Made by a program: the position numbers and the translations under genes
NCBI RefSeq assembly: GCF_040939125.1
Contig: NZ_CP162495.1
Coordinates: forward strand, 2,666,001 to 2,730,000
Length of the DNA stretch: 64,000 nt
From: Clostridium sp. BJN0013
GTDB taxonomy: Bacteria > Bacillota > Clostridia > Clostridiales > Clostridiaceae
Reading direction: 5' to 3'
Shown here: positions 9,392 to 18,443 of the stretch, in pieces
Position numbering within the stretch: the first letter of the stretch is position 1
Layout of the letters: each line of letters starts with the position of its first letter
Notes under the pieces: generated by a model
Told to the model about the DNA's origin: nothing
The model's database searches: none
What the model saw: the letters and a program-made list of their open reading frames with translations, nothing else

Positions 9392-9426
9392 TTCACCTAT
9401 GACAAATCAGCACAAAATTATGCTAA
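9392..9426. repeat. 35-bp dispersed repeat, copy A (operon upstream region)
   Basis: The block from TTCACCTATGACAAATCAG onwards matches 12422-12456 over 35 bp with one mismatch, and similarity continues on the left (TAGGCAC...TTCA). It sits 50-85 bp upstream of the nitrogenase-like operon start. It may be a regulatory sequence or an insertion scar. Confidence 0.7.
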
Positions 9427-9569
9427 ATTGTGTCAAAGGTATTATTTTGGTATTTGATTCATTATAATTTAATTTCATATTTATCACAATACTTTTTTAA
9501 TATTTTATCATAAATTATATATATTTTTTAAATAATTAATTATTTTTCCGGGAATTATTATCTATTTAT

Positions 9570-9588
9570 CAATATTGAAATCATTATC
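9570..9588. promoter_or_regulatory. Weak Fur-box-like 19-mer
   Basis: The minus strand reads GATAATGATTTCAATATTG, matching 12 of 19 positions of the classical Fur consensus, with the left half-site perfect. Iron regulation would suit a siderophore-type importer, but a 12/19 match in AT-rich DNA is not strong. Confidence 0.25.
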
Positions 9589-9893
9589 GATCTACTATAT
9601 TTTATAAAATTATGTTGAATTTTAATGTTTTTAATACCATATTATTTAGTTTCTAGAAAACATTAATTTAACCATTTACGTCGTAGTTTTTTCATATCTT
9701 AAACAACCTTTTTTATAAAAAATCTTATACTTTGGCCTAACACCACCGAACGTGTTATAAGGGGCAAAATAGCTTTAATAAATTGGATAAAATAAACGAC
9801 CATTTGCTTTACTATTTTTCTTTTTATATTACAAAATGTAAGTAAGCCATTTCTATAGTTAATAAACTCGGTAACTAAATCAAAGTGAAGATA

Positions 9894-9922
9894 TTGACTT
9901 AGTTAACCATTTACTTTACTAT
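9894..9922 (+). promoter_or_regulatory. Candidate promoter of the mmcQ-like gene
   Basis: TTGACT at 9894-9899 and TACTAT at 9917-9922 are separated by 17 bp, about 80 bp upstream of the ATG at 10004. Spacing and boxes fit a sigma-A promoter. Confidence 0.45.
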
Positions 9923-10003
9923 ATTTAGTATAAATTGCTATGGAAGGACGTTAAATAATGGTATTTGGGTATGTGATAAATCGGAATTTCAGGAGGTATT
10001 TTT

Positions 10004-10360
10004 ATGATAGAAAGAGAAGAAATTTTTGCTTATGTAAAGGAAAAATTTGATACAGAGCCTGACTATCCTTGGTTTAAATATCCAGATTATGCGGTAATTA
10101 GACATGAGGGGGGTGGCAAATGGTACGGACTAGTTATGAATGTACCAAGAATTAAATTAGGCTTGACAGGAAAAGGAAGTGCTGAAATATTAGACTTGAA
10201 GTGTGACCCAGCATTAAATAGTTTATTAAGAAGCCAACAGGGGATTTTACCTGCATACCACATGAATAAAGAACACTGGATTACAATTATTTTGGATAGC
10301 CCTTTTCCTAAAGAGGAAATCTACAATTTAATTAATTTGAGTTATGATTTAACAAAATAG
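10004..10360 (+). CDS. MmcQ/YjbR family protein
   Basis: 118 residues, complete for this family, with a strong AGGAGG ribosome site 7 nt before ATG. The typical ordering is visible: YPWFKYPDYAVIRHEGGGKWYGLV in the middle, LDLKCDPAL, a G-rich turn, then YHMNKEHWITIIL and a final helix. Members have a CyaY-like double-wing fold and are annotated as DNA-binding by structure; the cellular role is not established. It is a single gene with its own promoter, reading away from the nitrogenase-like operon. Confidence 0.8.
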   Translation: MIEREEIFAYVKEKFDTEPDYPWFKYPDYAVIRHEGGGKWYGLVMNVPRIKLGLTGKGSAEILDLKCDPALNSLLRSQQGILPAYHMNKEHWITIILDSPFPKEEIYNLINLSYDLTK

Positions 10361-10909
10361 AAATTAATGAACAAAAATAAAATATAATTCACAAATTCTA
10401 ATTTCAAAGTTTATGTCTTCAAAAAAATTATGAGTACAGGAGCTTTTTTGATATATAAAAAATTATATCAAAGTAACACTTATTCTAAAATTTACAATAA
10501 CATAAATTTGTCTTACCTCAATCTCTTACACTAATTGATTTAATGCATTATTATCGTTTCTTAGCTTGATGGCCATGTGGTATTACCAGCAAGTGTGTCA
10601 TGTACTAAAAAATAAATGGAATTAAATGGTATTAAGTAGAATTTTATAGTTATGAATCGGTGAAACATTGTATGTAAATGTAAGCATAATATCTTTTAAT
10701 CGCTAAATAAAAACAGAGAATAGTATTATTACTCACCTCAATTCTGTCATATACTATCTCTGTATCTTACCTCTTAATATAATAAACATTATTAACTTAT
10801 AATGTACTTGCAAAACGAACTGGTGACAATTTAATTCCGACTGCTGATTTTTTTATTTTAGACAAAAAAGAAAGAGTACAGACTCAATGTCCATACTATA
10901 AAAATTATT
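10361..10909. repeat. 549-bp gene-free stretch with one long inverted repeat (10713-10763)
   Basis: No supported gene here. The only structure seen is an inverted repeat with arms at 10713-10726 and 10751-10763 (ACAGAG...ATAGTAT against ATACTAT...CTCTGT, one bulged base). It lies in the gap between convergent genes. There is no T-run next to it, so a terminator role is uncertain. Confidence 0.45.
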
Positions 10910-11665
10910 TTAATCTACTAATTTTATTCCTAGTTTTTCATAAAACTCAGAGTCTATATTATGGCTAATTGTAAGTTTATTATCTTTTCTAAATTTTATT
11001 ACATACTGCTTCATCTCCTCCCCATATATGCCATCTAAATTTCCAGGATAATAACCTTTTTCTTTCATTTTTCTTTGCACCTCTAAAACATCTGCCCCTC
11101 TATCTCCAGGTTTTAGAGTTACTAATCCTTTCTCAAAAGGACCATATGGTCCAGCATATATGCATACTATCATTCCTAGGTCTACATACTCATATAACTC
11201 TTCGACATCTTTATTTTGCATTCTAATGCATCCATGAGAAGCCTCATCTCCAATTGAGCCCGGTCTATTTGTTCCATGAATTCCAAATATTCCCCAAGGT
11301 ACATTTAATCCAATCCACCTTGTGCCAAAACCTCCACTCCATTTCCCCATACTAGTAACTTTCCATGTACCTACTGGAGAAGGTGTTTCCACCTTACCAC
11401 TAGCTATAGTATATTTTTTTAAAATTATATTTTTCTCTGTATCTATCAAATAAAGTCTCTCTTCACTTATGTCTACTAATATAGAAATATTTTTATTTGA
11501 ATTAATTTTTGAAACTGATTTTACATGATATTCACTTATATTAAATATAAAAATAATTACGACTACAAAAAGAATTTTCTCTATAAACCTTTTTCTTTTC
11601 AATATATTGCACCTCACTTTGTATAATATTCTTTCAGCTCTTTTATCAAAATATGTAAATATCAC
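10910..11665 (-). CDS. L,D-transpeptidase (YkuD) with C-terminal peptidoglycan-binding domain
   Basis: 251 residues. One membrane anchor lies at about 29-46, the YkuD catalytic domain at about 60-175, and a PG_binding_1 module at about 185-245 (RGADVLEVQRKMKEKGYYPG). The catalytic signature HGTNRPGS...SHGCIRM gives the active-site Cys (about 145) with its His. It should form 3-3 peptide crosslinks or attach proteins to peptidoglycan outside the membrane. The start may lie further in (MILKRKR-type positions), since the first residues are unusual. Single-gene unit. Confidence 0.88.
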   Translation of the reverse strand: MIFTYFDKRAERILYKVRCNILKRKRFIEKILFVVVIIFIFNISEYHVKSVSKINSNKNISILVDISEERLYLIDTEKNIILKKYTIASGKVETPSPVGTWKVTSMGKWSGGFGTRWIGLNVPWGIFGIHGTNRPGSIGDEASHGCIRMQNKDVEELYEYVDLGMIVCIYAGPYGPFEKGLVTLKPGDRGADVLEVQRKMKEKGYYPGNLDGIYGEEMKQYVIKFRKDNKLTISHNIDSEFYEKLGIKLVD

Positions 11666-11887
11666 CAGATCTATTTAATAATACTGCTACATTAATGGCC
11701 TCTCTTTGCCAATATTCGACTCGCATTAACTGTCACTTTAGTGCAAAACAACAATATAGAAGTTATAATGAATATAATAATAATGTTATGTAATATAGTA
11801 TTGAATTTTTTCATTTTTATCCTCCATATAATAATTCAACTCATATATAATTCTAAAATTTACATTAATAATAATTTTATTATATAT

Positions 11888-12214
11888 TGTAATAAGAAAG
11901 CTTATACTAGGCATTTAATACCAAATGAAATACAAAGAAGCAGGGTGGTTGCACTAGATAAAGTTATTTCAAAACTCTATCTTCTCAACCTTGATAACCT
12001 GTTTCCCATAATCAAGCCTTTATATTCTGATTTAGGCCGCCCCGCCAAAAATCAGCAAGGTATAATACGATCTCTCGTATTGATGCTTGATCAACAGGCC
12101 TATTCTATCACAAATTGGGCCGCAAAGGTAGCCTCAAATCCTTTACTTTCTGATTTATGTGATTTTGATGATGCTATACATCTGCTGAAGAATATGAATG
12201 TCAAAGCGCAATGA
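11888..12214 (+). pseudogene. N-terminal remnant of an IS transposase
   Basis: About 105 codons read NEIQRSRVVALDKVISKLY...LGRPAKNQQGIIRSLVLML...SITNWAAKVASNPLLSDLCDFD and then stop. This is the N-terminal dimer/DNA-binding part of a long DDE transposase found in clostridial ISs (IS1182-like style). The catalytic part is gone. The open frame upstream (from 11741) is low-complexity Ile/Asn and probably not coding. Confidence 0.6.
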
Positions 12215-12421
12215 TGCGTATGCCTTTAGCCACTTTTGCAGTAATTAATATACATTTAGATGCTTGGATAAAACACACTGGATTTAGTTTTATCAACTTT
12301 TTATAAAATTTCCGTTTAATGATAAATGGTTGGCTAATTATACTCTTTTTCAGAACTTCCAGCTACTTTTCGAAAGTCTTCTAACTAAATGTAGGCACCT
12401 TCATAATTTTGGAGGCATTAA

Positions 12422-12456
12422 TTCACCTATGACAAATCAGTACAAAATTATGCTAA
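12422..12456. repeat. 35-bp dispersed repeat, copy B
   Basis: Second copy of the block at 9392-9426 with one mismatch. Downstream, TGAATTTTAATGTTTTTAAT at about 12474 matches 9616-9635. This copy therefore looks like the intergenic region of the nitrogenase-like operon with about 150 bp deleted. It lies in IS debris. Confidence 0.7.
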
Positions 12457-12457
12457 T

Positions 12458-12664
12458 TTATGTTATATATTGAATTTTAATGTTTTTAATTAGAAATCTA
12501 GGGTTCCAGGAGAATTGTATCTTTTGTGCTAATGGCTTTGCTCCTGTACTTGCACTTAAATAGGTGTAGGTTTTAACACCTTTTGCCTTCTCTGGCTCAG
12601 AAGTCCCATAGACTGTTAAATCCTCATTTAACTGGGGGCAAGTACCATATTTATTATTGCCCAC
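12458..12664 (-). pseudogene. Unrecognised short ORF, probably gene debris
   Basis: A 68-codon frame reading GTCPQLNEDLTVYGTSEPEK...TYTYLSASTGAKPLAQ looks like the end of a beta-rich extracellular or phage-type domain. Further similar sequence (NGCTDTSGSSSK) lies upstream behind two stops. The first bases of the repeat copy B run into its 3' end. No ribosome site is seen. I do not recognise the family, and it is best treated as a remnant. Confidence 0.3.
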
Positions 12665-12720
12665 AATTTATTATTTAGAAGATGAGCCTGAAGTGTCCGT
12701 GCAGCCATTGTAAGTTATAT

Positions 12721-13050
12721 CCCACATTCCGCACGTAGAATTTAACATTTTTTAATGTTTATTTATCCATAGTATCATTATTATGGATAAAATCGTTTCT
12801 TAAATAACCAAATAATCATTATTAAAACAGGGGATATACCAGATATTAATGCGATTTAATACATTTTGTTATAATATTTACAACAAGTGTAATTGTCAGA
12901 TTTTCACACATTGTATTTTATAGATTGATTTATGGAAATATATATTATATTAAGGCTTCTATTCCATAATACAGAGGAATTTCATGTGAAATGTAGGCTG
13001 AATGGTTACTGTAATTAATTATTTGGTAATTTTTACGTGCGGAATGTAGG
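12721..13050. mobile_element. MITE-like element with 17-bp terminal inverted repeats and TTATAT target duplication
   Basis: The left end reads CCCACATTCCGCACGTA and the right end, on the other strand, CCTACATTCCGCACGTA: 17 bp with one mismatch. The 330-bp element is bounded on both sides by TTATAT (12715-12720 and 13051-13056), a likely target-site duplication. The interior is AT-rich and has no ORF, so it must have been moved by a transposase encoded elsewhere. Confidence 0.75.
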
Positions 13051-13200
13051 TTATATACACACAAGCATCTATTTACAAGTTCCCCTTCTTTGAAATTTCG
13101 AACATGAAAAAAGCCTATACCGTTAGATATGGGCTTTTAGTCCTCTAATAAGAATAATGTGACTTAGTTAAAACTATTAATAATTTTTATTCTTTTAATA

Positions 13201-14073
13201 GGGTGTGTCTGAAAACAATGCAACAATAAATTACTTAGATAAAATAAAAATAGCAGCAATATAAACAAAAGCAAGGAAAGAATCAGCAAGCTTGTCATAA
13301 CGAGTTGCAATTCTTTTAAAATGTTTGATTTTGTTAAAGAAACATTCAACTAAATGACGTTCCTTGTACAGCCACCAGTCACAATTCCATGGTTCTCTTA
13401 CATTTGATTTTGGTGGAATAGTATATGAGGATTTCTTTGAAGTAATATATTCTCTAATTTCATTTGTGCCATATGCCTTATCTGCCAGGATATTGCTGCC
13501 TTCTATATCAACGTTGGAAAGAACATCTACGGCCTGTGTACTGTCGTGTAGATTGCCAGATGATAATTGAAAATGGATTGCCAAGTCCATCAATAACTGC
13601 ATGAATTTTTGTTGTATGTCCGCCGCGACTCAATCCAATATGCTGTTTTGTTTCGCTGTTTACAGCCCCTTTTTAGCACCAGCACTGTGCTGGTGGGCTT
13701 TTATACATGTTGAATCAATGCTTAAATTTTCATAATCTGCATCTGAGGTTAACTCTTTAAAAATTGTTAATAAAGTACCATCGTTACGCCACTTACAAAA
13801 ACGACTGTATACAGTTTTCCATGAACCGAAGCGTTCTGGTAAATCACGCCATGCTGCACCACTTCTTGCAATCCATAGTATGGCATTAAATATAAGTCGG
13901 TTGTCTTTTGGAGGTCGTCCTGTTTTTGCTATTGGAATTAAGTTTTTTATTTGATCCCATTGTTCATCTGATATTTCATAACGCTTCTGTGACATATTTG
14001 CACCCTCCGAGTTTTTTATCTTATTTTACCTAAAACTCGCTTCTTTCGCAATATTTAGTTTTTAGACACACCC
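13201..14073 (-). mobile_element. IS5-family (IS427-like group) insertion sequence, 873 bp
   Basis: Ends are inverted repeats GGGTGTGTCT at 13201 and AGACACACCC at 14073. A TA dinucleotide lies on both sides, the usual short target duplication of this group. It contains one transposase gene on the minus strand, split between frames. Confidence 0.85.
13231..13995 (-). pseudogene. IS5-family transposase in two reading frames
   Basis: The first part (13660-13995, 111 codons) has the DUF4096-type N-terminus (WDQIKNLIP...GRPPKDNR...WRDLPERFGSW) and a catalytic Asp (SIDSTCIKAHQH). At the AAAAAGGGG run near 13666-13674 the protein continues in the -1 frame as AVNSETKQHIGLSRGGHTTK, a normal programmed shift in this group. 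Near 13580 a second shift returns to the first frame for the C-terminal part (SSGNLHDSTQ...ADKAYG...ERHLVECFFNKIKHF, the DDE's last residue region). Two shifts suggest an inactivating indel in this copy. Confidence 0.8.
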
Positions 14074-14088
14074 TAATGTAATTTATAT

Positions 14089-14619
14089 TTATAATTTTTG
14101 TAAAATATATTTAGTAAAGTCTTTTACTAAATTATTATCAATTTGGTTTAAAATTTTGTTTTTTAAGAATAATGATAAGATTAGCAACCCAATAAAAATA
14201 CTAATATATACATCTTTTAGGTCAAATGTAAAAAAACCGTTTAATAATATGTAATCTAAACTACCATTCCAAAAAATCTTATCAATTAGTGAACACATAG
14301 CACCAGAAAATATAAAAGCATACATAATATTAATAATTTTATTGGTTCCAAATAGTTTATTTAGATATTGATAAAACAGATATATTAATATACTCATAAT
14401 TACTACTGCTAAAATATGTATCCATTTATCAATACCCAATTGCAATATAGAATTAATCCATGAATAGCTCCTATTGAATGTAGGCTCAAAGTATAGCAAA
14501 GAAGACAATATAGGGAATGTTTTGTCAAGAAAATTGTTGTTAATTATTATTTTAATAACTTGGTCTATTATTACTAAAATAATCACTGCTATACGTGTCT
14601 TTTTGTTCTGAACTTTCAT
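14089..14619 (-). CDS. Divergent signal peptidase II (LspA)-like membrane protein
   Basis: 176 residues with four hydrophobic segments. LspA-like motifs appear in order: DQVIK near residue 19, FNRSYSWIN (like the NxGxA block), SGAMCSLIDKIFW (like GAxGNxIDR, first catalytic Asp) and FDLKDVYI (like vvDFxxxD, second Asp). The family cleaves lipoprotein signal peptides inside the membrane. The motifs are degenerate and the gene sits beside an IS5 element away from the usual rluD/pyr neighbours. It may therefore be an accessory paralog with a special substrate (inference). Confidence 0.65.
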   Translation of the reverse strand: MKVQNKKTRIAVIILVIIDQVIKIIINNNFLDKTFPILSSLLYFEPTFNRSYSWINSILQLGIDKWIHILAVVIMSILIYLFYQYLNKLFGTNKIINIMYAFIFSGAMCSLIDKIFWNGSLDYILLNGFFTFDLKDVYISIFIGLLILSLFLKNKILNQIDNNLVKDFTKYILQKL

Positions 14620-14817
14620 ATTTATTTTGCACCACCTAATATAAATAATCTATGTATAAATCTACAAATGTATATTGTATTATATTTTAACTTTATTCCA
14701 AATGGAAATATTATTTAAAATTATATATAATAACAAGTGGATTTACGAAAAAGCTAGAAACAACGAGTTTGGATTGTCTAATTTATTGGGGAAAGGGCAC
14801 ATTGACTAAAGATTATA

Positions 14818-15327
14818 TTAGTCAACCGCTCTCATACACCACCAAATACCTTCGTCCGTTTCCCTATATTTTTTCATTCCACATTTTTTTAACACTTTAT
14901 GAGAAGCAATATTATCTTTTTCTGTTTCTGCAATGATAAGAGACACATCACGTTGACTACTAGCCCACTCACAAATGGCCTGTGCCGCCTCAGTCATATA
15001 TCCTTTGTTTTGATAAATAGTATTAATACCATAGCCTATTTCAACTTGACCATTTTCATCCGGACATTTCATAAAACAAGCGCTACCAATAGTTTTATTT
15101 TTAGATTTTAAAATAATTTGCCAATTTGTGTACCACAAATAGCTACCTCTATTTTTTACAGCTTTTTTGTATAATCCTTCCATTGCTTGTTGAGTATGCT
15201 CATCTAAATGTTCATCGGAGGCACTTAAATTTAATTCCTTTTCCATTTTATCAATTCCATCAAGTAATAATCTAAACTGATAAAGCGTTAAAGGTATAAT
15301 TCTTAACTGTTCTGTATTTAACTCCAT
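14818..15327 (-). CDS. GNAT acetyltransferase, RimJ-like
   Basis: 169 residues. The Acetyltransf_3 pattern is clear: IGSACFMKCPDENGQVEIGYGIN, then QNKGYMTEAAQAICEWA (acetyl-CoA pyrophosphate loop) and ASHKVLKKCGMKK (C-terminal motif B). It should transfer an acetyl group from acetyl-CoA to an amine, such as a protein N-terminus or small molecule; the acceptor is unknown. Single gene with a GGAGAA ribosome site. Confidence 0.85.
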   Translation of the reverse strand: MELNTEQLRIIPLTLYQFRLLLDGIDKMEKELNLSASDEHLDEHTQQAMEGLYKKAVKNRGSYLWYTNWQIILKSKNKTIGSACFMKCPDENGQVEIGYGINTIYQNKGYMTEAAQAICEWASSQRDVSLIIAETEKDNIASHKVLKKCGMKKYRETDEGIWWCMRAVD

Positions 15328-15533
15328 TTAATTGTTCTCCTTTTCTAATGGACCATTATTTTCAATAGATCTAGTACGATCCTTAGATCCTTAACTACTA
15401 TAGCTGATAAACCAACAGATACATCAATTTCACAATTAGTTAATATCTCCTTCAAATAGTTGAGGCAACACTAAGTCTACCTTTTAATTTAATATATATT
15501 AACTATTTTTATAAAAGTTCAATAACTACTTTA

Positions 15534-16079
15534 TTATTCCTTTGTTCTTAAATAAAACAATATAATGAATAGTATAAAAGACATACTATACCCGACCTGA
15601 AAATAAAATATCTTGTTACCTTGAAAAAAAGGTAATTGAAAGAATAATGGGACTGATTGTAAAAATGCAAAAATAAAAACAACTAATTCTATAATAAAAG
15701 CATATTTTCTTTGAGCACTATTTTTTAAATATACGTTATATTTATGTAAATATTCTAAGGATTCTTTTGCCTTGGTAATTTGTTGCTTCAGAAGACTTGT
15801 CTGAATCATTTTATCAAATATGCCTTGATATCTTGTTGCAATTGTAGAATCTATTAGTTTATCAGTTTGTTGATAAATTCTTGTAAGATCCCACTCAAAC
15901 TGATCTATATTTTTTGACTTATAATTTTCTTCTAATAAAAATTCACACCATGTATTTGTATAATGACTCATTACCCAGGCTAATTGAGTACGTACTTCTA
16001 ACGGTACATAAATTTTTTCACTTAAAAAAGCATCATCACCTAATATAACAATATTTTCCCATGACATAAAGCAGCACAC
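15534..16079 (-). CDS. Hypothetical protein with C-terminal membrane hairpin
   Basis: 181 residues, family not recognised. Residues 1-125 are soluble and rich in helices (possible coiled coil at 85-120). Two membrane segments follow at about 127-147 and 155-177, ending in a short charged tail, so the N-terminal domain should face the cytoplasm. The N-terminal MCCFM is odd; the second Met (MSWENIV) may be the true start. It could be the C-terminal part of a once larger gene. No partner is seen. Confidence 0.5.
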   Translation of the reverse strand: MCCFMSWENIVILGDDAFLSEKIYVPLEVRTQLAWVMSHYTNTWCEFLLEENYKSKNIDQFEWDLTRIYQQTDKLIDSTIATRYQGIFDKMIQTSLLKQQITKAKESLEYLHKYNVYLKNSAQRKYAFIIELVVFIFAFLQSVPLFFQLPFFQGNKIFYFQVGYSMSFILFIILFYLRTKE

Positions 16080-16359
16080 TGCATTATTTAGTGTAATTAT
16101 TCATAAAACCATTTTGCACATCCACTACTATTAGGGCTGAATTATCCAATTTATAACTCATAAACATCACCTCATCTCTATTTTAGCATATTTTACACAA
16201 AATAATAAACTATATTTCTTTTATAGGTCATAGTAAAAATTTATATGGCGCAAATTCTTCTTTAATATTAATGTTTTTCATTTTTCATTTTGGACAGAGA
16301 TACTCCATTGTATTTTATAATGCATTTTTTGAATTTATTGTAATATACTTAACATAAAA

Positions 16360-16683
16360 TCAAAAACCTGATAGACTCTTTAATATTTGTCTAGTTCTTG
16401 TAATTTTGCCTTGTCCATATATTATGCTGCTTTGTATATTTTCATTATATTTTCTGGCCCTTTTCTGTTCTCTTATAAGTGCCTTTACTTCAGCATTTAT
16501 AGCTCTTTTACATTCTTTTAACTGTTCCTTGATAATTTCATTAACATCTATAAAGTCTATAATTCTGCTGTTTCTTAATATAGTTCTTAATTTTACCTTT
16601 ACTTTATTAGAATGTTTAAGGCAAAGAATTTTACTCATATGCTTTGCCCCCTCTATAGACCAGACTGTTCCACTATCTTTCAT
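16360..16683 (-). pseudogene. C-terminal remnant of an ISLre2/UPF0236-type transposase
   Basis: About 107 codons begin DSGTVWSIEGAKHMSKILCLKHSNK. This resembles the conserved C-terminal 'W...GA..M..L...K' block of the UPF0236 family, followed by a Lys/Arg-rich tail. The N-terminal two thirds are absent. A degraded IS copy is the simplest reading. Confidence 0.55.
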
Positions 16684-16847
16684 TCTTGAAGCTGTTACAT
16701 TCCAATTCCCATTTATTTTGACCTAAGTATTAAAATATCATATTCACTCCCAATTTGAACATCAATGAATTAGTAATTATATTTACATTTATCACCAATA
16801 TCCAGATATTTTTATCAAAAGCTGTTTTTATTTTTCAGTAAAGAAAA

Positions 16848-17639
16848 TTATAATTCATAGTTATGCATGTGAAAATGTGCATGATGATTTCCTTTATGAC
16901 AGTGATAATATTCATCTACTAAATTTACTTTTTTCAGTAAATCTATCTCTGCTAGCAGTTTCTCTGTTGGTAAATCAGCTGCAATACAATGATCCTCTCC
17001 AAACAGTACAGCTCTTTGGGATATTTCCTGTACTAATTCTAAATTATGTGTTGAAGTTATCAATGTCTTCCCTGTCTTATTCAATTTAACTAGAAACTCC
17101 GCAAGCCATCTCTGAGTTCTAGGATCAAGACCGTTCATAGGTTCATCAAGGACAAGAACTTCTGGATTTAAAGCTAGAACACAAGCAACAGCAACTTTTC
17201 GTTTTTCTCCACCACTTAAATGATATGGCTGCCTATGCTTGAAATCAGTAATATTTAACAATGATAGACAATCATTAACTCTTTCATCTACATCATTCTC
17301 ACTCATTCCCATCTGTCTGGGTCCAAATGCAATTTCATCATAAACATCAGCACAGAACAATTGCGTATCTGAATTTTGAAATACAAAACCTATTTTCTGG
17401 TGAAAGAGTTTTGAGAATTTTGTATCTTGAAGTTTATCATGAGTTATTTCTTCATTATTAAACTTATAACATCCACTATCAGGGAAAACAATACCATTTA
17501 TTAGCTTCAGCAATGTTGATTTACCACTGCCATTGGCTCCTAATAATGCCACAGCTTCTCCTTTATTTATATGAAGATTTATATTTTTTAAAGCAGGAAT
17601 ACCTGAATACGAATACGATACATTACTTATATCAATCAT
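16848..17639 (-). CDS. nikO: Nickel/cobalt ECF transporter ATP-binding protein
   Basis: 263 residues with Walker A GANGSGKST, signature LSGGEKRKVAVA and Walker B VLVLDEPMNGLDP, the energy-coupling A-component pattern. The tail carries a His-rich run (HCHKGNHHAHFHMH) that could store or sense Ni(II)/Co(II). It lies 1 bp after nikQ and completes a MN-Q-O operon. Sequence alone cannot separate Ni from Co; larE close by favours nickel. Confidence 0.85.
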   Translation of the reverse strand: MIDISNVSYSYSGIPALKNINLHINKGEAVALLGANGSGKSTLLKLINGIVFPDSGCYKFNNEEITHDKLQDTKFSKLFHQKIGFVFQNSDTQLFCADVYDEIAFGPRQMGMSENDVDERVNDCLSLLNITDFKHRQPYHLSGGEKRKVAVACVLALNPEVLVLDEPMNGLDPRTQRWLAEFLVKLNKTGKTLITSTHNLELVQEISQRAVLFGEDHCIAADLPTEKLLAEIDLLKKVNLVDEYYHCHKGNHHAHFHMHNYEL

Positions 17640-17640
17640 T

Positions 17641-18438
17641 TTAAATCCTTCCCATGTATATAAAAATAACTATTATTAGTACATTAACTATTATATATAT
17701 ATAGTCTATAAAATTTAATTTATTTTTATTATTAATAACTCGATATTCTCCTGTGAAGCCTCTGCACTCCATGGCAGTATACATATCTTCAGCGATTTCT
17801 TTTGACTTTATAAACATTGTTCCAGCAATTCCTGAAAGCGGTGTATATTTACTACTATTTTCACCAACTGATCTAAGCTTTAATGAATATAACATATTTA
17901 ATGAAAATTCACCCAGCATAACTATGTATTTTATAGTAATATCCATGACAAAAATAAAAATATCGGGCACAAAAAATCTTTTTAATGCACTGATTATAAA
18001 GTTCCATCTTGTAGAATGAGAAAGTATATTTACACAAGTTACTGTTGCAAAGACTTTAGATGTAATCATAATGCTGCTAAATCCACTGTTCCAAAAGATT
18101 GCCGGCAAAAGTATAATAAACGTGAAAGCTGACATTATCAGACTAATTTTTAAAACTTTTATAATTTCTTCGCCATCCATCATACTCAATGTCGCTAGCA
18201 GATACACATTAATAATAATTGTAAATGTAAAACTTCTTGTAATAGAAACTAACAATATAAGTATAAATGTAAATGTAACTTTCAAGGTTACATTTATTTT
18301 AAATTTATTTTTTTTATATCCGCTTTGAGTTCTTATCTTCGAAAGAACTTCTAATATGGACAGAATACTTTTTGTAATAAAAGTGTCCTTATCTGATTTA
18401 GGAATATAATTTTCATCTTTTAACAACCACTCAGGCAT
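17641..18438 (-). CDS. nikQ: Nickel/cobalt ECF transporter T-component
   Basis: 265 residues, CbiQ/NikQ family. There are about five hydrophobic segments after a soluble N-terminal 40 residues. The coupling-helix motifs are EFSLNMLYSLKLRSVGENS and AMECRGFTGEYR (the A-R-G motif binding the ATPase). It joins NikMN to NikO in the membrane. It follows nikMN after 5 bp and precedes nikO by 1 bp, showing tight co-expression. Confidence 0.85.
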   Translation of the reverse strand: MPEWLLKDENYIPKSDKDTFITKSILSILEVLSKIRTQSGYKKNKFKINVTLKVTFTFILILLVSITRSFTFTIIINVYLLATLSMMDGEEIIKVLKISLIMSAFTFIILLPAIFWNSGFSSIMITSKVFATVTCVNILSHSTRWNFIISALKRFFVPDIFIFVMDITIKYIVMLGEFSLNMLYSLKLRSVGENSSKYTPLSGIAGTMFIKSKEIAEDMYTAMECRGFTGEYRVINNKNKLNFIDYIYIIVNVLIIVIFIYMGRI

Positions 18439-18443
18439 ATATA

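Larger units (their letters stand above)
9344..10003. promoter_or_regulatory. 660-bp intergenic region between the nitrogenase-like operon and the mmcQ-like gene
   Basis: Very AT-rich divergent control region with no ORF. It holds a block at 9392-9426 repeated at 12.4 kb, and an imperfect dyad at 9411-9432 (CACAA...TTGTG). It also holds a weak Fur-like site at 9570-9588, a TAACAC/GTGTTA dyad at 9738-9757, and a direct repeat of ACCATTTRCTTTACTAT at about 9799 and 9906. The operon promoter must lie here on the minus strand, but no convincing -35/-10 pair stands out. Confidence 0.5.

Noticed and set aside
9344-10003. Possible sigma-54 or NifA sites before the nitrogenase-like operon
   Set aside because: No GG-N10-GC pair and no TGT-N10-ACA site could be found.
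2142-10003. Cobalamin or other known riboswitch before the importer operon
   Set aside because: No conserved B12-box or other riboswitch core was seen in any intergenic part.
11741-11887. N-terminal Ile/Asn-rich extension of the transposase remnant
   Set aside because: Low-complexity AT-rich translation without homology; coding signal begins only near 11888.
13164-13349. Leu-rich 61-codon frame beside the IS5 element
   Set aside because: It is the out-of-frame shadow of the transposase C-terminus and IS end; no ribosome site.
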